NCBI GenBank assembly: GCA_016124315.1
Contig: WGNW01000034.1
Location: forward strand, 1 to 54,960
Length of the DNA stretch: 54,960 nt
Origin: Alphaproteobacteria bacterium
Lineage (GTDB): Bacteria > Pseudomonadota > Alphaproteobacteria > SMXS01
Reading direction: 5' to 3'
The notes below the pieces were generated by a model. The model made no database searches. It worked only from the letters and a program-made list of their open reading frames with translations, and had not been told where the DNA came from. A program made the position numbers and the translations under genes. Positions 26,130 through 34,975 of this stretch are shown in pieces (within the stretch, counting starts at the first letter, position 1; each line of letters starts with the position of its first letter).

Positions 26130-26924
26130 ATGCGCCTGCGACTGACCACCTGGAATATCAACTCCGTCCGGCTGCGCATCGACCTGGTGACCGGCCTGCT
26201 GGAGCGCCTGCAGCCCGACGTCATCTGCCTGCAGGAAACCAAGGTCCCCGATCCGCTGTTTCCGCTGAAGCCCTTCCACAAGCTGGGCTACGCCCACCAT
26301 GTGATCGCCGGACAGAAGGGCTATCACGGCGTCGCCATCCTGTCGCGCCGGCCTTTCGAAGCCTCGGAACGGCGCAACTGGTGCGGCAAGGAGGACGCCC
26401 GCCATGTCCACGCCACCCTGGAGGGCGGCATCGAGCTGCACAATTTCTACGTCCCCTCCGGCGGCGACGTGCCCGATCCCGCGGTGAACGACAAGTTCGC
26501 CCACAAGCTGATGTTCCTGGACGAGGTCGCGGGCTGGTTCTCGGGCCGGTGCCACCCGGAAGGCCGCATGGTCATGGTAGGCGATCTCAACGTGGCGCCC
26601 TCCGAATTCGACGTCTGGTCCCACAAGCAGCTGCTCGACGTCGTCTCGCACACGCCGGTCGAGGTGGAAAAGCTCACCGCCATTTACGACACCGGCTGGG
26701 TGGACGCGGTGCGCGCCTTCCATCCCGAGCCGGAGAAGCTCTACAGCTGGTGGAGTTACCGGGCCCGCGACTGGCGCGCCTCCAACCGCGGCCGCCGGCT
26801 GGACCACATCTGGGTCACGCCGGCGCTGAAGCCGGCGCTACGGGGCGTGCAGATCCTCGACGAGGCCCGCGACTGGGAGAAGTGCTCCGACCACGTGCCG
26901 GTGACCGTGGACCTCGAGGTGTAG
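26130..26924 (+). CDS. xth: Exodeoxyribonuclease III
   Basis: This enzyme cleaves DNA at abasic sites and removes 3' blocking groups in base-excision repair. The 264-residue endonuclease/exonuclease/phosphatase-fold protein starts with LTTWNINSVRLRI, has the metal-binding LQETKVPD, and then GYHGVAILSRR. The C-terminal motifs are MVGDLNVAP, DWRASNRGRRLDHIWVTP and CSDHVPVTVDLEV. All catalytic motifs are in place. The next gene starts 1 nt after its stop. Confidence 0.95.
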   Translation: MRLRLTTWNINSVRLRIDLVTGLLERLQPDVICLQETKVPDPLFPLKPFHKLGYAHHVIAGQKGYHGVAILSRRPFEASERRNWCGKEDARHVHATLEGGIELHNFYVPSGGDVPDPAVNDKFAHKLMFLDEVAGWFSGRCHPEGRMVMVGDLNVAPSEFDVWSHKQLLDVVSHTPVEVEKLTAIYDTGWVDAVRAFHPEPEKLYSWWSYRARDWRASNRGRRLDHIWVTPALKPALRGVQILDEARDWEKCSDHVPVTVDLEV

Positions 26925-26925
26925 C

Positions 26926-27543
26926 ATGCGCCTCGCGGCGTGCCCGCTCGAGAACGCGTTCGTGCGCCTGGAGCCGCTGGAGGCCCGGCATCGGGATGGC
27001 CTGCGCGCCGCGGCCGAGGCCGACCGGGACATCTGGGAGCGGCTTTATCCCTACTCTCTGGTCGGCGAGCACTTCGAACCCTACTGGCAGCGAACCCTGC
27101 GGGAGCAGGACGCAGGCAGCCTGATCGGCCACGCCGTCATGGTCGACGGATCGGTGATCGGCGTCAGCTGCATCCTGGCTATCGATCCGGTGAATGCGAC
27201 GGTCGAGATCGGCGGCACCTATTACCGACCCGAGTGCCGCGGCGGCGTCGTGAACCCGGCGGCCAAGCACCTGCTGCTGGGTCACGTCTTCGCGTCGGGC
27301 GCCCGGCGGGCGGGTTTCAAGGTCGACGCGCTCAATGCCCGGTCCCGCGCCGCGGTGCTCAAGCTGGGCGCGACGCAGGAAGGCATCCTGCGCCGCGACC
27401 GCGTTTGCTGGACCGGCCGAATCCGGGACACCGTGGTCTTCTCGATCCTCGCCGAGGAATGGCCGGCGGTGAGCGACCGGCTGCTCTCCCGCCTGGCCGA
27501 CGCGCCTGCAACCGGAACAAGCGGGCCGACCCCGGATCGGTGA
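26926..27543 (+). CDS. GNAT-family N-acetyltransferase (RimJ/RimL type)
   Basis: This is a 205-residue acetyltransferase of the RimJ/RimL-like GNAT class. It has the N-terminal LENAFVRLEPLEARHRDGL and the strand pair VIGVSCILAIDPVNATVEIGGTYY. The acetyl-CoA site follows (RGGVVNPAAKHLLLGHVFA), then FKVDALNARSRAAVLKLGA with the conserved Asn, and the RRDRVCWTGRIRDTVVFSI tail. The acyl acceptor is unknown. It is tightly linked to xth. Confidence 0.85.
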   Translation: MRLAACPLENAFVRLEPLEARHRDGLRAAAEADRDIWERLYPYSLVGEHFEPYWQRTLREQDAGSLIGHAVMVDGSVIGVSCILAIDPVNATVEIGGTYYRPECRGGVVNPAAKHLLLGHVFASGARRAGFKVDALNARSRAAVLKLGATQEGILRRDRVCWTGRIRDTVVFSILAEEWPAVSDRLLSRLADAPATGTSGPTPDR

Positions 27544-27591
27544 CCAGGCACCAGGAGGCATCGGCCGCGGCGGGAGAACAAGTGCGCCGGG

Positions 27592-28440
27592 CTACAGCGT
27601 CAGCGTCATCCCGTCCTTCGCCACGACCGTGCCGGGCCTGGCCCGCTCGGCCTCCGCCGCAATGACGTCCATGAAGGCGTCGTCGTGGCCGGGATCGTGA
27701 TGGAAGATGACGAGGGTGCGCACGCCCGCCGCCTCGGCCAGCCGCATGCCCTCCTGCCACGTGGAATGGCCCCAGCCGCGATGCGCGGAATATTCCGCGT
27801 CGGTGTAGGTGCAGTCGTAGATGAAGAGGTCCGCACCCTCGATCAGCCCGAGGATCCCCGGATCGAGACCGCCCGCCTCCTGCTCCGTGTCCGTGACGTA
27901 GCACGCCGACCGGCCCCGGTAACCGACGCGGTATCCGGTTGCCTCGTCCTGGTGATTGAGCGGCGCGGTGCGTATCGAGATACCGTCCCCGAGATCGAGC
28001 CCGTCGCCGGGCGCGAAATCGTTGAAGGAGAGCGCGGCGCGGAAGAAGTCCAGCCGCAGCGGGAAGAGGGGTGCGGCCATGAACCGTTCGAGCACGCCGC
28101 GCGTGTCCGGCTCCCGGCCGGCGCGGCCGGCATGGATGCGGCACCGGGAATCGGGGCGGTAGAGCGGACCGCAGAACGGCAGCCCGATCACGTGGTCGTA
28201 GTGGAAGTGGCTGAACAGCAGGTCGAAGTCCTGCGGTCCGTCCATGGCGGCCGCGAGCGCCCGCAGGCCCGAGCCGGCGTCGAACACCAGGCGGCGGTCG
28301 CCGCAGGTCATCTCGACGCAGGACGAGTTGCCGCCGTATCGCGCAGTGTCCGGACCGGAACAGGGCAGGGAGCCGCGGACGCCCCAGAACCGGACCGCGA
28401 AGCCGTCCGCGCTCTCAGGGGCAGAGGCGATAGCCGCCAT
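27592..28440 (-). CDS. Metallo-beta-lactamase-fold hydrolase
   Basis: The 282-residue protein has the metal site HFHYDH (His78, His80, Asp82, His83), with the preceding VRGSLPCSGPDTARYGGNSS motif. That motif is typical of an MBL subgroup related to RNase Z/PqsE-like phosphodiesterases. A later DTEQE and a final His pair (FHHDPGHDD) complete the fold. The substrate is unknown. It starts inside the end of the response-regulator gene (26 bp overlap), so the two are probably co-transcribed. Confidence 0.85.
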   Translation of the reverse strand: MAAIASAPESADGFAVRFWGVRGSLPCSGPDTARYGGNSSCVEMTCGDRRLVFDAGSGLRALAAAMDGPQDFDLLFSHFHYDHVIGLPFCGPLYRPDSRCRIHAGRAGREPDTRGVLERFMAAPLFPLRLDFFRAALSFNDFAPGDGLDLGDGISIRTAPLNHQDEATGYRVGYRGRSACYVTDTEQEAGGLDPGILGLIEGADLFIYDCTYTDAEYSAHRGWGHSTWQEGMRLAEAAGVRTLVIFHHDPGHDDAFMDVIAAEAERARPGTVVAKDGMTLTL

Positions 28441-29104
28441 CCTCGGTAACCAGCAGGGTGGCGTTGGCGGGATCCCGCTCCAGCTTTTGCCGCAGGCGGT
28501 AGATGTGGGTTTCCAGGGTGTGGGTGCTGACGCTGGCGTTGTAGCCCCAGACCTGGTCGAGCAGCACCTCGCGGCTGACCGCGCCGGACGCCCGGTAGAG
28601 ATATTTGAGGATGTCGGTCTCCTTGCCCGTGAGGCGGACCTTGTGGCTGCCCCTCTCCTCGTCCACCAGCAGCTTCTGGCCGGGGCGGAACTTGTAGGGC
28701 CCCATGCGGAAGACCGCGTCCTCGGTCTGTTCGTACTGCCGGATCTGCGCCTTCATCCGCGCCAGCAGGACCGCCAGGTTGAAGGGCTTCACCACATAGT
28801 CGTTGGCGCCCGATTCCAGGCCCAGGACGGTATCCGCGTCCGTCGCCGCGGCGGTGAGCAGGATGATGGGCATCTTGAGGCCCTCGCCGCGCAAGCTGCG
28901 GCAGACATCGCGGCCGTCTTCGTCGGGAAGGCCGATATCGAGAAGGATGATGTCGTAGTCGTACTCGCGCGCCAGCGCATGGCCCTGCGCGCCGTTCGCG
29001 GCCTGCTTGACGATAAACCCATCCGACTGGCTGATTTCGTGCGCGAGCGTATCGCGCAGATCAGCGTCGTCGTCGATCAACAACACGTGTCTGCGTGTGG
29101 ACAT
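28415..29104 (-). CDS. OmpR-family response regulator (CenR-like)
   Basis: The 229-residue protein has a receiver domain (about 5-120; DDD near 11-13, phosphoacceptor Asp56 in LLDIGLPDEDG, LTA and the YVVKPF Lys) and a winged-helix output domain. The output domain carries LTGKETDILKYLYRA, VWGYNASVSTHTLETHIYRLRQK and a TEDGGYRL end. The THTLETHIYRLRQK segment closely resembles the alphaproteobacterial CenR, a cell-envelope regulator. No sensor kinase gene is nearby. It overlaps the following MBL gene and is divergent from ribA. Confidence 0.88.
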   Translation of the reverse strand: MSTRRHVLLIDDDADLRDTLAHEISQSDGFIVKQAANGAQGHALAREYDYDIILLDIGLPDEDGRDVCRSLRGEGLKMPIILLTAAATDADTVLGLESGANDYVVKPFNLAVLLARMKAQIRQYEQTEDAVFRMGPYKFRPGQKLLVDEERGSHKVRLTGKETDILKYLYRASGAVSREVLLDQVWGYNASVSTHTLETHIYRLRQKLERDPANATLLVTEDGGYRLCP

Positions 29105-29139
29105 TGAGACCCCCTCACTGTCCTGTTTCTTTCTCCTGT

Positions 29140-29163
29140 TATACGGCCATTCCGCGCCGTATA
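29140..29163. promoter_or_regulatory. Palindrome in the regulator-ribA divergent promoter
   Basis: TATACGGC (29140-29147) and GCCGTATA (29156-29163) form a perfect 8-bp inverted repeat with 8 bp between. Each arm carries a -10-like element: TATATA (29160-29165) for ribA on the plus strand and TATAAC (29143-29138) for the regulator on the minus strand. A factor bound here could affect both promoters. Confidence 0.5.
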
Positions 29164-29171
29164 TAAGTCTG

Positions 29172-30320
29172 ATGACGCTTAATCCGGCCGTCCTGCGCGA
29201 TCCCGAAGCGCGCCAAGCCTTGCTGAAGCGGGTCGATCAGGCCTTCGCGGCGCTTCGGCGCGGGCGCATGGCGGCCATTCGGGGCGACAGCGGCACCGCG
29301 CTTTGTCTCGCTGCCGAATCGGTTTCCGCGGAAAGCGTGGCCGAGATGCGGCGACGAGCGACCGGCGCGCCGATGGTCGCCATCACCGCGAACCGCGCCG
29401 CCGTGCTGCGCATCAACCCGACCGGCGACGACATCATCCGGCTGCCGGTCGCGTCCCATTTCGGCGCCCGCCTGCTCCGGTCCCTGGCGGATCCCACCCA
29501 CGACCTCGACAACCCCATGCGCGGCCCGCTGTCGCCGGCGCGCGAGCCGGTTCCGGACACCGACCGGGCCGCCGTCAAGCTCTGCAAGATCGGCCAGCTG
29601 CTGCCGGCCGCGATCACCGCCCCGGTCTCGGGGCTTCCGGAAGCCGGCATCGCATGGGTCGATGCGGCGGACATCGAGGCCTATGACGAGGTGGCGGCGG
29701 TCAGCCTGCATCCCGTCTCGTCGGCGCGGGTGCCGCTGCGGGGCGCGGAGACGAGCAGGGTCATCGCCTTCAGGCCGGAGGACGGCGGCGTCGAGCATCT
29801 CGCCATCGTCATCGGCGAGCCCGAGCCCGGCAGGCCCGTGCTGGTCCGGCTGCATTCGGAATGCTTCACCGGCGACCTTCTGGGATCGCTGAAATGCGAC
29901 TGCGGCGAGCAGCTGCGCGGCGCCATCGAGGCGATCGGCGCCGCCGGCGCCGGCATCCTGCTCTATCTGGCCCAGGAAGGCCGCGGCATCGGTCTCATCA
30001 ACAAGCTGCGCGCCTACCACCTGCAGGACGACGGTTTCGACACGGTCGAGGCCAACGAGCGGCTCGGCTTCGATGCCGACGAGCGGCTGTTCCTGCCGGC
30101 GGCGGAGATGCTGCGCCATCTCGGCCACACGGCGGTGCGGCTGATGACCAACAATCCCGACAAGGTGGCGGCCCTGGCGCGCTTCGGCATCGACGTGGTG
30201 GAGCGGGTGCCGCACGAGTTTCCGTCGAACGCCCACAACGAGCTCTACCTGGCCACCAAGGCACGGCGCAGCGGGCATTACCTGACCGGCGCCGGCGTCA
30301 AGGCCGGGAGGAAAAGCTGA
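29172..30320 (+). CDS. ribA: GTP cyclohydrolase II (RibA) with N-terminal extension
   Basis: RibA opens GTP to start riboflavin synthesis. The 382-residue protein has a 170-residue N-terminal part, then the catalytic domain from about 185. The zinc site is Cys-X10-Cys-X-Cys in CFTGDLLGSLKCDCGEQL, and the YLAQEGRGIGLINKLRAY and DTVEANERLGFDADER motifs are present. The N-terminal region lacks the obvious catalytic motifs of DHBP synthase, so this is not a clear bifunctional RibBA. The ATG is 6 nt after a -10 candidate and has no Shine-Dalgarno, so a leaderless mRNA is likely. Its stop overlaps the region of the next gene. Confidence 0.92.
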   Translation: MTLNPAVLRDPEARQALLKRVDQAFAALRRGRMAAIRGDSGTALCLAAESVSAESVAEMRRRATGAPMVAITANRAAVLRINPTGDDIIRLPVASHFGARLLRSLADPTHDLDNPMRGPLSPAREPVPDTDRAAVKLCKIGQLLPAAITAPVSGLPEAGIAWVDAADIEAYDEVAAVSLHPVSSARVPLRGAETSRVIAFRPEDGGVEHLAIVIGEPEPGRPVLVRLHSECFTGDLLGSLKCDCGEQLRGAIEAIGAAGAGILLYLAQEGRGIGLINKLRAYHLQDDGFDTVEANERLGFDADERLFLPAAEMLRHLGHTAVRLMTNNPDKVAALARFGIDVVERVPHEFPSNAHNELYLATKARRSGHYLTGAGVKAGRKS

Positions 30321-30325
30321 GCCTG

Positions 30326-30817
30326 GTGATCAGCGTCGACCGGGACGGCCTGCTGTCCTGGAGCGACCGGCAGGTGCGCTGCGCGCTCGGGCGCGGTGGC
30401 GTGCGTCACGCCAAGCAGGAGGGCGACGGGGCGACGCCGGCCGGGCGGTTCCCGCTGAGGCGAGTGTTCTATCGGCCGGACCGGCTGGAGGCCCCGCGGA
30501 CGCGGCTGCCCGTGCTGCCGCTCTTTCCGGACGACGCCTGGTGCGACGATCCGGACTATCCGCTCTACAACACCAAGGTAGTTCTGCCCTACCCGGCGCG
30601 GAGCGAGCGGATGTGGCGGGAAGACGGCCTCTACGACCTGGTGGTGGTGCTGGGATACAACGACGCACCCGTCGTCCCCGGGGCAGGAAGCGCCATCTTC
30701 CTGCATGTCGCCGCGCCCGACTATGCCCCCACGGAAGGCTGCGTCGCCGTCGCGCTGGAGGATCTGCGGGACCTGCTCAGGGACGCGCGGGCCGGCAGCG
30801 TGATCGAGATCGATTAG
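30326..30817 (+). CDS. L,D-transpeptidase family protein
   Basis: The roughly 163-residue YkuD-domain protein carries GEGATPAGRFPLRRVFYRPDR-like sequence (here GDGATPAGRFPLRRVFYR) and HVAAPDYAPTEGCVAVALED. The second contains the His and the catalytic-type Cys in the TEGCVAV context (usual SHGC/TEGC motif). Members cross-link peptidoglycan or remodel it, but no signal peptide is visible here. The start is uncertain: GTG at 30326 has a distant GGAGG. A CTG at 30317 has good spacing from it and would overlap the ribA stop. Confidence 0.75.
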   Translation: MISVDRDGLLSWSDRQVRCALGRGGVRHAKQEGDGATPAGRFPLRRVFYRPDRLEAPRTRLPVLPLFPDDAWCDDPDYPLYNTKVVLPYPARSERMWREDGLYDLVVVLGYNDAPVVPGAGSAIFLHVAAPDYAPTEGCVAVALEDLRDLLRDARAGSVIEID

Positions 30818-30829
30818 GGACGGGACGGC

Positions 30830-31501
30830 TCAGCCCCGCGCGCCGAAGATCGCCGAGCCGACGCGGACATGGGTGGCGCCCAGTTCGACCGCCGTCTCGT
30901 AGTCGCCGCTCATGCCCATGCTGAGACCGTCCAGACCGTTGCGGCGGCCGAACTTCCTGAGCAGGGCGAAATGCGGCGAGGGCGGCTCGTCCACCGGCGG
31001 GATGCACATCAGGCCGGCCAGGTCGAGGCCGAGGCCCCGGCAATGGCCCACCAGACCGTCGACCTCGGCAGGCAGGCAACCGCCCTTCTGGGCTTCCTCG
31101 CCGGTATTCACCTGGACGAAGCAGGACGGCCGCCGCCCCATTTCTCCGCCCACGCGGGCAACGGCATCGGCCAGCCGGGGCCGGTCGACGGTGTGGATCA
31201 CGTCGAACAGCGCCAGCGCGTCCCTGACCTTGTTGGTCTGCAGGCCGCCGATGAGATGCAGCACGACGTCCGGGTATTTCTCCTTGAGCGCCGGCCACTT
31301 GACCTGCGCCTCCTGCACCCGGTTCTCGCCGAAATGGCGGTGCCCGGCATCAAGGGCCGCCGCGACGGTCTCCGCCGGATGGGTCTTGGACACGGCGATC
31401 AGCGTGACGGCCGCGCCGTCGCGCCCGGCCCGCCGCGCCGCCTTGTCGATGCGGGCGCGGATTTCGGCGAGACGGGCGGCGATCTGGGCGTTGTCGGGCA
31501 T
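30830..31501 (-). CDS. YggS-family pyridoxal-phosphate homeostasis protein
   Basis: This is a 223-residue single-barrel PLP-binding protein. It has the PLP lysine in LIAVSKTHPAE, HFGENRVQEAQVK, LHLIGGLQTNK and LSMGMSGDYETAVELGATHVR. Members buffer PLP and affect amino-acid pools; they show no clear catalysis. I placed the start at the ATG at 31501; a much longer frame is an artefact. It is divergent from the thiE-like gene. Confidence 0.93.
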   Translation of the reverse strand: MPDNAQIAARLAEIRARIDKAARRAGRDGAAVTLIAVSKTHPAETVAAALDAGHRHFGENRVQEAQVKWPALKEKYPDVVLHLIGGLQTNKVRDALALFDVIHTVDRPRLADAVARVGGEMGRRPSCFVQVNTGEEAQKGGCLPAEVDGLVGHCRGLGLDLAGLMCIPPVDEPPSPHFALLRKFGRRNGLDGLSMGMSGDYETAVELGATHVRVGSAIFGARG

Positions 31502-31555
31502 GATCCTCTCGGGCGGCTGGCCAGATGGCAGCCTGTATATTAGCGTCCCCCGCTG

Positions 31556-32197
31556 ATGGCCAGTCCCGACCTCATCCGGCTGTGGCGGATCGCCCGAGCC
31601 CTGCAGAGCCGCGCCGCCCGCGTCCGCGGGCTGCCGCCCCTGTGGTTCATGACCGATCGACGCCGGGTGGCCGATCCCCTTGCCGTGGCGGCGGCGCTGC
31701 CGCGGGGCGCGGGGGTCATTCTGCGGGACTACGACATGCCGGCCCGGGAGGCCCTGGCGTCGGACTTGGCGGGGCTGTGCCGCCAGCGCGGTCTCGTCTT
31801 CCTGGTGGCGGGAGATTCGGCGCTGGCCGCCAGGGTGGGGGCGGACGGCGTGCATCTGCCGGAATGGCAGGTGCGTGGCGCCCGGATACCGCGACGTCGG
31901 TTCCGCCTGTTGACCGGCGCCGCCCATTCGGCCACGGCGCTGCACCAGGCGTGCAGGGCAGGGCTCGATGCGGCGCTGCTGTCGCCGGTGTTCGCCACCG
32001 CCAGCCATCCGGGGGCGCCGCATCTCGGCGCGGTCCGTTTCGCCGGGATGGCCCGACGGGCAGGCCTGCCGATCTACGCGCTGGGCGGCATCGATGCGAC
32101 AAGCGCCGCACGGCTGCGGCCTGCGGGCGCCGCGGGCATCGCCGCCATCGGCGCAGTGGCCAGGGCGGCGGGCGAGATCAGCGCGAGCCGGTCCTGA
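31556..32197 (+). CDS. Thiamine-phosphate synthase family protein (ThiE/TenI)
   Basis: The 213-residue protein has the TMP-synthase/TenI barrel: LPPLWFMTDRRRVADPL, ADGVHLPEWQVRG, the LLSPVFATASHPGAPHLG loop and YALGGIDATSAARLRPAG. The usual DGVHLGQ of ThiE reads DGVHLPE, which argues for the TenI branch or a divergent enzyme rather than a sure TMP synthase. A TATATT 14 nt upstream makes a short leader. No other thiamine gene is nearby. The 3' end overlaps the converging cysNC gene by 20 bases. Confidence 0.75.
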   Translation: MASPDLIRLWRIARALQSRAARVRGLPPLWFMTDRRRVADPLAVAAALPRGAGVILRDYDMPAREALASDLAGLCRQRGLVFLVAGDSALAARVGADGVHLPEWQVRGARIPRRRFRLLTGAAHSATALHQACRAGLDAALLSPVFATASHPGAPHLGAVRFAGMARRAGLPIYALGGIDATSAARLRPAGAAGIAAIGAVARAAGEISASRS

Positions 32198-34079
32198 TCT
32201 CCCGGACGGCGCGCTGGCCGCTCAGGGAGAAGTGCCGGTCCACGTAGTCGAGGATCTGATCGACGCACTCGTCCACCGAATGGCGGCTGGTGTCGACGGT
32301 CAGCTCCGGGCTTTCCGGCGGCTCGTAGGGCGCCGAGATGCCGGTGAAGTCCTTGATCTCGCCGCTGCGGGCCTTCTTGTAGAGGCCCTTCGGATCGCGC
32401 TGCTCGCAGGTTTCCAGGTCGGCGTGGATGTAGATCTCGTGGAACCGCTCGCCGCCCGCCTCGCGGGCCCGGTCGCGGTCCGACCGGTAGGGCGAGATGA
32501 AGGCGGTGATGGCGATGATCCCGGCGCGGCCGAACAGGGCGGAGACCTCGCCCACCCGGCGGATGTTCTCGGCCCGGTCCTCGGGCGAGAAGCCCAGATT
32601 GGCGTTGAGGCCGTGACGGATGTTGTCGCCGTCCAGCACGTAGACCTGGTAGCCCTTGTTGAACAGCCGCTTCTCGACCTCGATGGCGAGCGTCGACTTG
32701 CCGGCGCCGGACAGGCCGGTGAACCACAGCACGCCGCCGTGATGGCCGTTGCGTTCGGCCCGCAGCGTGTCGGTGATCTCGTGCTTCACGCGGGTGACAT
32801 TGGTGGAGGCGACGGTGATCAGGCTGCGCTGATCGGCGTAGCCTTCCATGCTGATGATGCCGCCGCCGGCGATGTCGTAGCCGTCGACCAGCACGAAGCG
32901 GCCGGTGCGCGGCAGGGTGCTGAACGAATCGAGGGCGATCATCCGCCGGGCGCGCATCACCACTTCGGCGACCGCGTGGCGCTCCACCTGCTCGGCCGAG
33001 CTTTCGCCCAGGTCGCCGGTGTCGATGACGTGCTTGATCGCCTGCACCTCGACCTGGGTCTCGAAGGTGTTCAGCTTCATCTTGTAGCGGCTGCCCACCT
33101 TGAGCGGGTGGTGACCCAGCCAGAAGATGCGGCCCAGGAAGACGTCGGTCTCGACGGGCGGCTTCGCGGCATGGCTGGCGATCTCGCCGCGCTCCAGGAA
33201 CAGTTGCTCGTCCAGGGTGATGCCGACGCTCTGGCCGGCCCAGGCCTGCTCGGGCAGGCTGGACGTGTTCCACGCCTCGATGCTCCGCACCCGGGCCCGC
33301 TTGTTGGAGGGCGAGAACAGCAGTTCGTCGCCCACCTTCAGGCTGCCCGCCTCGATGCGGCCGGCGATAATGCGGCGCTCGTCGAACTTGTACACGTCCT
33401 GGATCGGCAGGCGCAGCGGCAGGTCGATCGGCTTGGTGACCGAGGCGAATGCATCCAGCGCGCCGACGATCGTTGGACCGTCGTACCACGGCATGGCGGC
33501 CGATTGTTCGACGATGTTGTCGCCCTCGCGGGCCGAGACCGGGATCATGAAGGTCGGCTTGACGCCGATGGAGGCGAGATAGGCCATGTAGCCGCGCTCG
33601 ATCTCGCGGAACCGTTCCTCGCTGTAGCCGACCATGTCCATCTTGTTGACGGCCACCGCCACCTGCCGGACGCCCAGCAGGTGCAGCAGGTAGCCGTGGC
33701 GCCTCGACTGCTCCTGGATGCCCTCGTGGGCGTCGATCAGCAGCACGGCCGCGTCGGAAGCCGCGGCGCCGGTGATCATGTTCTTCAGGAATTCCTTGTG
33801 GCCGGGCGCGTCGATCAGCACGTAGTCGCGCTTGGGCGTCTTGAACCAGATCTGGCTGGTGTCAATGGTGATGCCCTGGTCGCGCTCGGCCTGCAGCGCG
33901 TCCATCAGAAACGCCCATTCGAACGGCATGCCGCGCCTTTCCGACATCGCCTTGATGGCCTCGTAGCGTCCATCGGGCAGCGAGCCCGTGTCGTGCAGCA
34001 GGCGGCCCACCAGGGTGGATTTGCCGTGGTCAACGTGGCCGACCATGACGATCTTCAGCATGTCCTTCAAACCGCTCAT
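32178..34079 (-). CDS. cysNC: Bifunctional sulfate adenylyltransferase subunit 1/APS kinase
   Basis: The 633-residue fusion has an N-terminal CysN GTPase (about 1-430) and a C-terminal CysC kinase (about 440-630). The GTPase has P-loop GHVDHGKSTLVGR, then DTSQIWFKT, DAPGHKEF and NKMD. The kinase has LSGAGKSTLA, DGDNIRHGLNANLGFS and the IFVH-like EIYIHADL. With CysD it activates sulfate to APS, then to PAPS. It starts 1 nt after cysD. It could serve cysteine synthesis or sulfation; no reductase gene is in the window. Confidence 0.95.
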   Translation of the reverse strand: MSGLKDMLKIVMVGHVDHGKSTLVGRLLHDTGSLPDGRYEAIKAMSERRGMPFEWAFLMDALQAERDQGITIDTSQIWFKTPKRDYVLIDAPGHKEFLKNMITGAAASDAAVLLIDAHEGIQEQSRRHGYLLHLLGVRQVAVAVNKMDMVGYSEERFREIERGYMAYLASIGVKPTFMIPVSAREGDNIVEQSAAMPWYDGPTIVGALDAFASVTKPIDLPLRLPIQDVYKFDERRIIAGRIEAGSLKVGDELLFSPSNKRARVRSIEAWNTSSLPEQAWAGQSVGITLDEQLFLERGEIASHAAKPPVETDVFLGRIFWLGHHPLKVGSRYKMKLNTFETQVEVQAIKHVIDTGDLGESSAEQVERHAVAEVVMRARRMIALDSFSTLPRTGRFVLVDGYDIAGGGIISMEGYADQRSLITVASTNVTRVKHEITDTLRAERNGHHGGVLWFTGLSGAGKSTLAIEVEKRLFNKGYQVYVLDGDNIRHGLNANLGFSPEDRAENIRRVGEVSALFGRAGIIAITAFISPYRSDRDRAREAGGERFHEIYIHADLETCEQRDPKGLYKKARSGEIKDFTGISAPYEPPESPELTVDTSRHSVDECVDQILDYVDRHFSLSGQRAVREIRTGSR

Positions 34080-34080
34080 C

Positions 34081-34875
34081 TCACATGTACCCCTCGGCCC
34101 GGAGCCGTTCGAACGCGTCCTCCGCCTCGTGGTCCATGGCGCGGCCGGACCGCTCGGAGACCTTGGTGGTTTCCAGCTCGGTGATGATCTCGTCGATGGT
34201 CGACGCCGTGCTGTCCACAGGGAAGGTGATGTCCTGGTCGCCCAGCGAGCGGTAGCGCTTGCCGTCCTTCGACAGGTAGAGCGGGATGATCGGGATGTTC
34301 TCCCGCTGGGTGTAGCGCCAGATGTCCAACTCGGTCCACTGCAGCAGCGGATGGATGCGCAGGTGGGTGCCCGGCGGGAAATCGGTCTTGAACTGGTCCC
34401 AGAACTCGGGCGGCTGGTCGCGGAAGTCCCAGCGGCCGCCCTCGCCGCGCGGGCTGAAGAAGCGCTCCTTGGCGCGGGTCGCCTGCTCGTCGCGGCGGAT
34501 GCCGGCGAACAGGCCGGTGAAGTTGTGCGTCTCCACCAGCCGCTTCAGGCCCTCGGTCTTGCGCGCCGCGGACCGTGCCGCGGGCGGCAGGCTCGGGTCG
34601 ATCTCGTCGATCGGCGGGCAGGTGCCGCTGATGAAATTGAGATTCCATGCCTTCGCGTAGTGATCGCGGAAGGCGTACATCTCCGGGAACTTCTTGCCGG
34701 TGTCCACGTGGACCACCGGGAAGGGCACGTGACCGAAGAACGCCTTGCGGGCGAGCCAGATCATCACGTTGGAATCCTTGCCCAGCGACCACAGCATGGC
34801 GATGTTCTCGAGGCGATTGAACGCCTCGCGGAAGATATAGATGCTCTGGCTTTCGAGATCGTCGAGATTGCTCAC
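34081..34875 (-). CDS. cysD: Sulfate adenylyltransferase subunit 2
   Basis: CysD adenylates sulfate using ATP, coupled to GTP hydrolysis by CysN. The 264-residue protein has the LESQSIYIFREAF start, the PP-loop MLWSLGKDSNVMIWLARKAF, HVDTGKKFPEMY, FAGIRRDEQATRAKE and a GRAMDHEAEDAFERLRAEGYM end. I placed the start at a GTG (34875) behind AGGGG, because it fits the family N-terminus. An ATG 32 codons upstream is possible. It is transcribed first in cysD-cysNC. Confidence 0.92.
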   Translation of the reverse strand: MSNLDDLESQSIYIFREAFNRLENIAMLWSLGKDSNVMIWLARKAFFGHVPFPVVHVDTGKKFPEMYAFRDHYAKAWNLNFISGTCPPIDEIDPSLPPAARSAARKTEGLKRLVETHNFTGLFAGIRRDEQATRAKERFFSPRGEGGRWDFRDQPPEFWDQFKTDFPPGTHLRIHPLLQWTELDIWRYTQRENIPIIPLYLSKDGKRYRSLGDQDITFPVDSTASTIDEIITELETTKVSERSGRAMDHEAEDAFERLRAEGYM

Positions 34876-34975
34876 CGGGAACCCCTGGAACAGTTGGGAG
34901 CGGCGCAGGGAGGAGGCCCTTCCGCGCATGTTGTGGCGTAGATCGGCTTTCCTGGCGGTCCTGTCAAGCAATTAA

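Noticed and set aside
31968..34184. 738-codon plus-strand frame over cysNC
   Set aside because: It is the mirror of cysNC codons; no recognisable domain.
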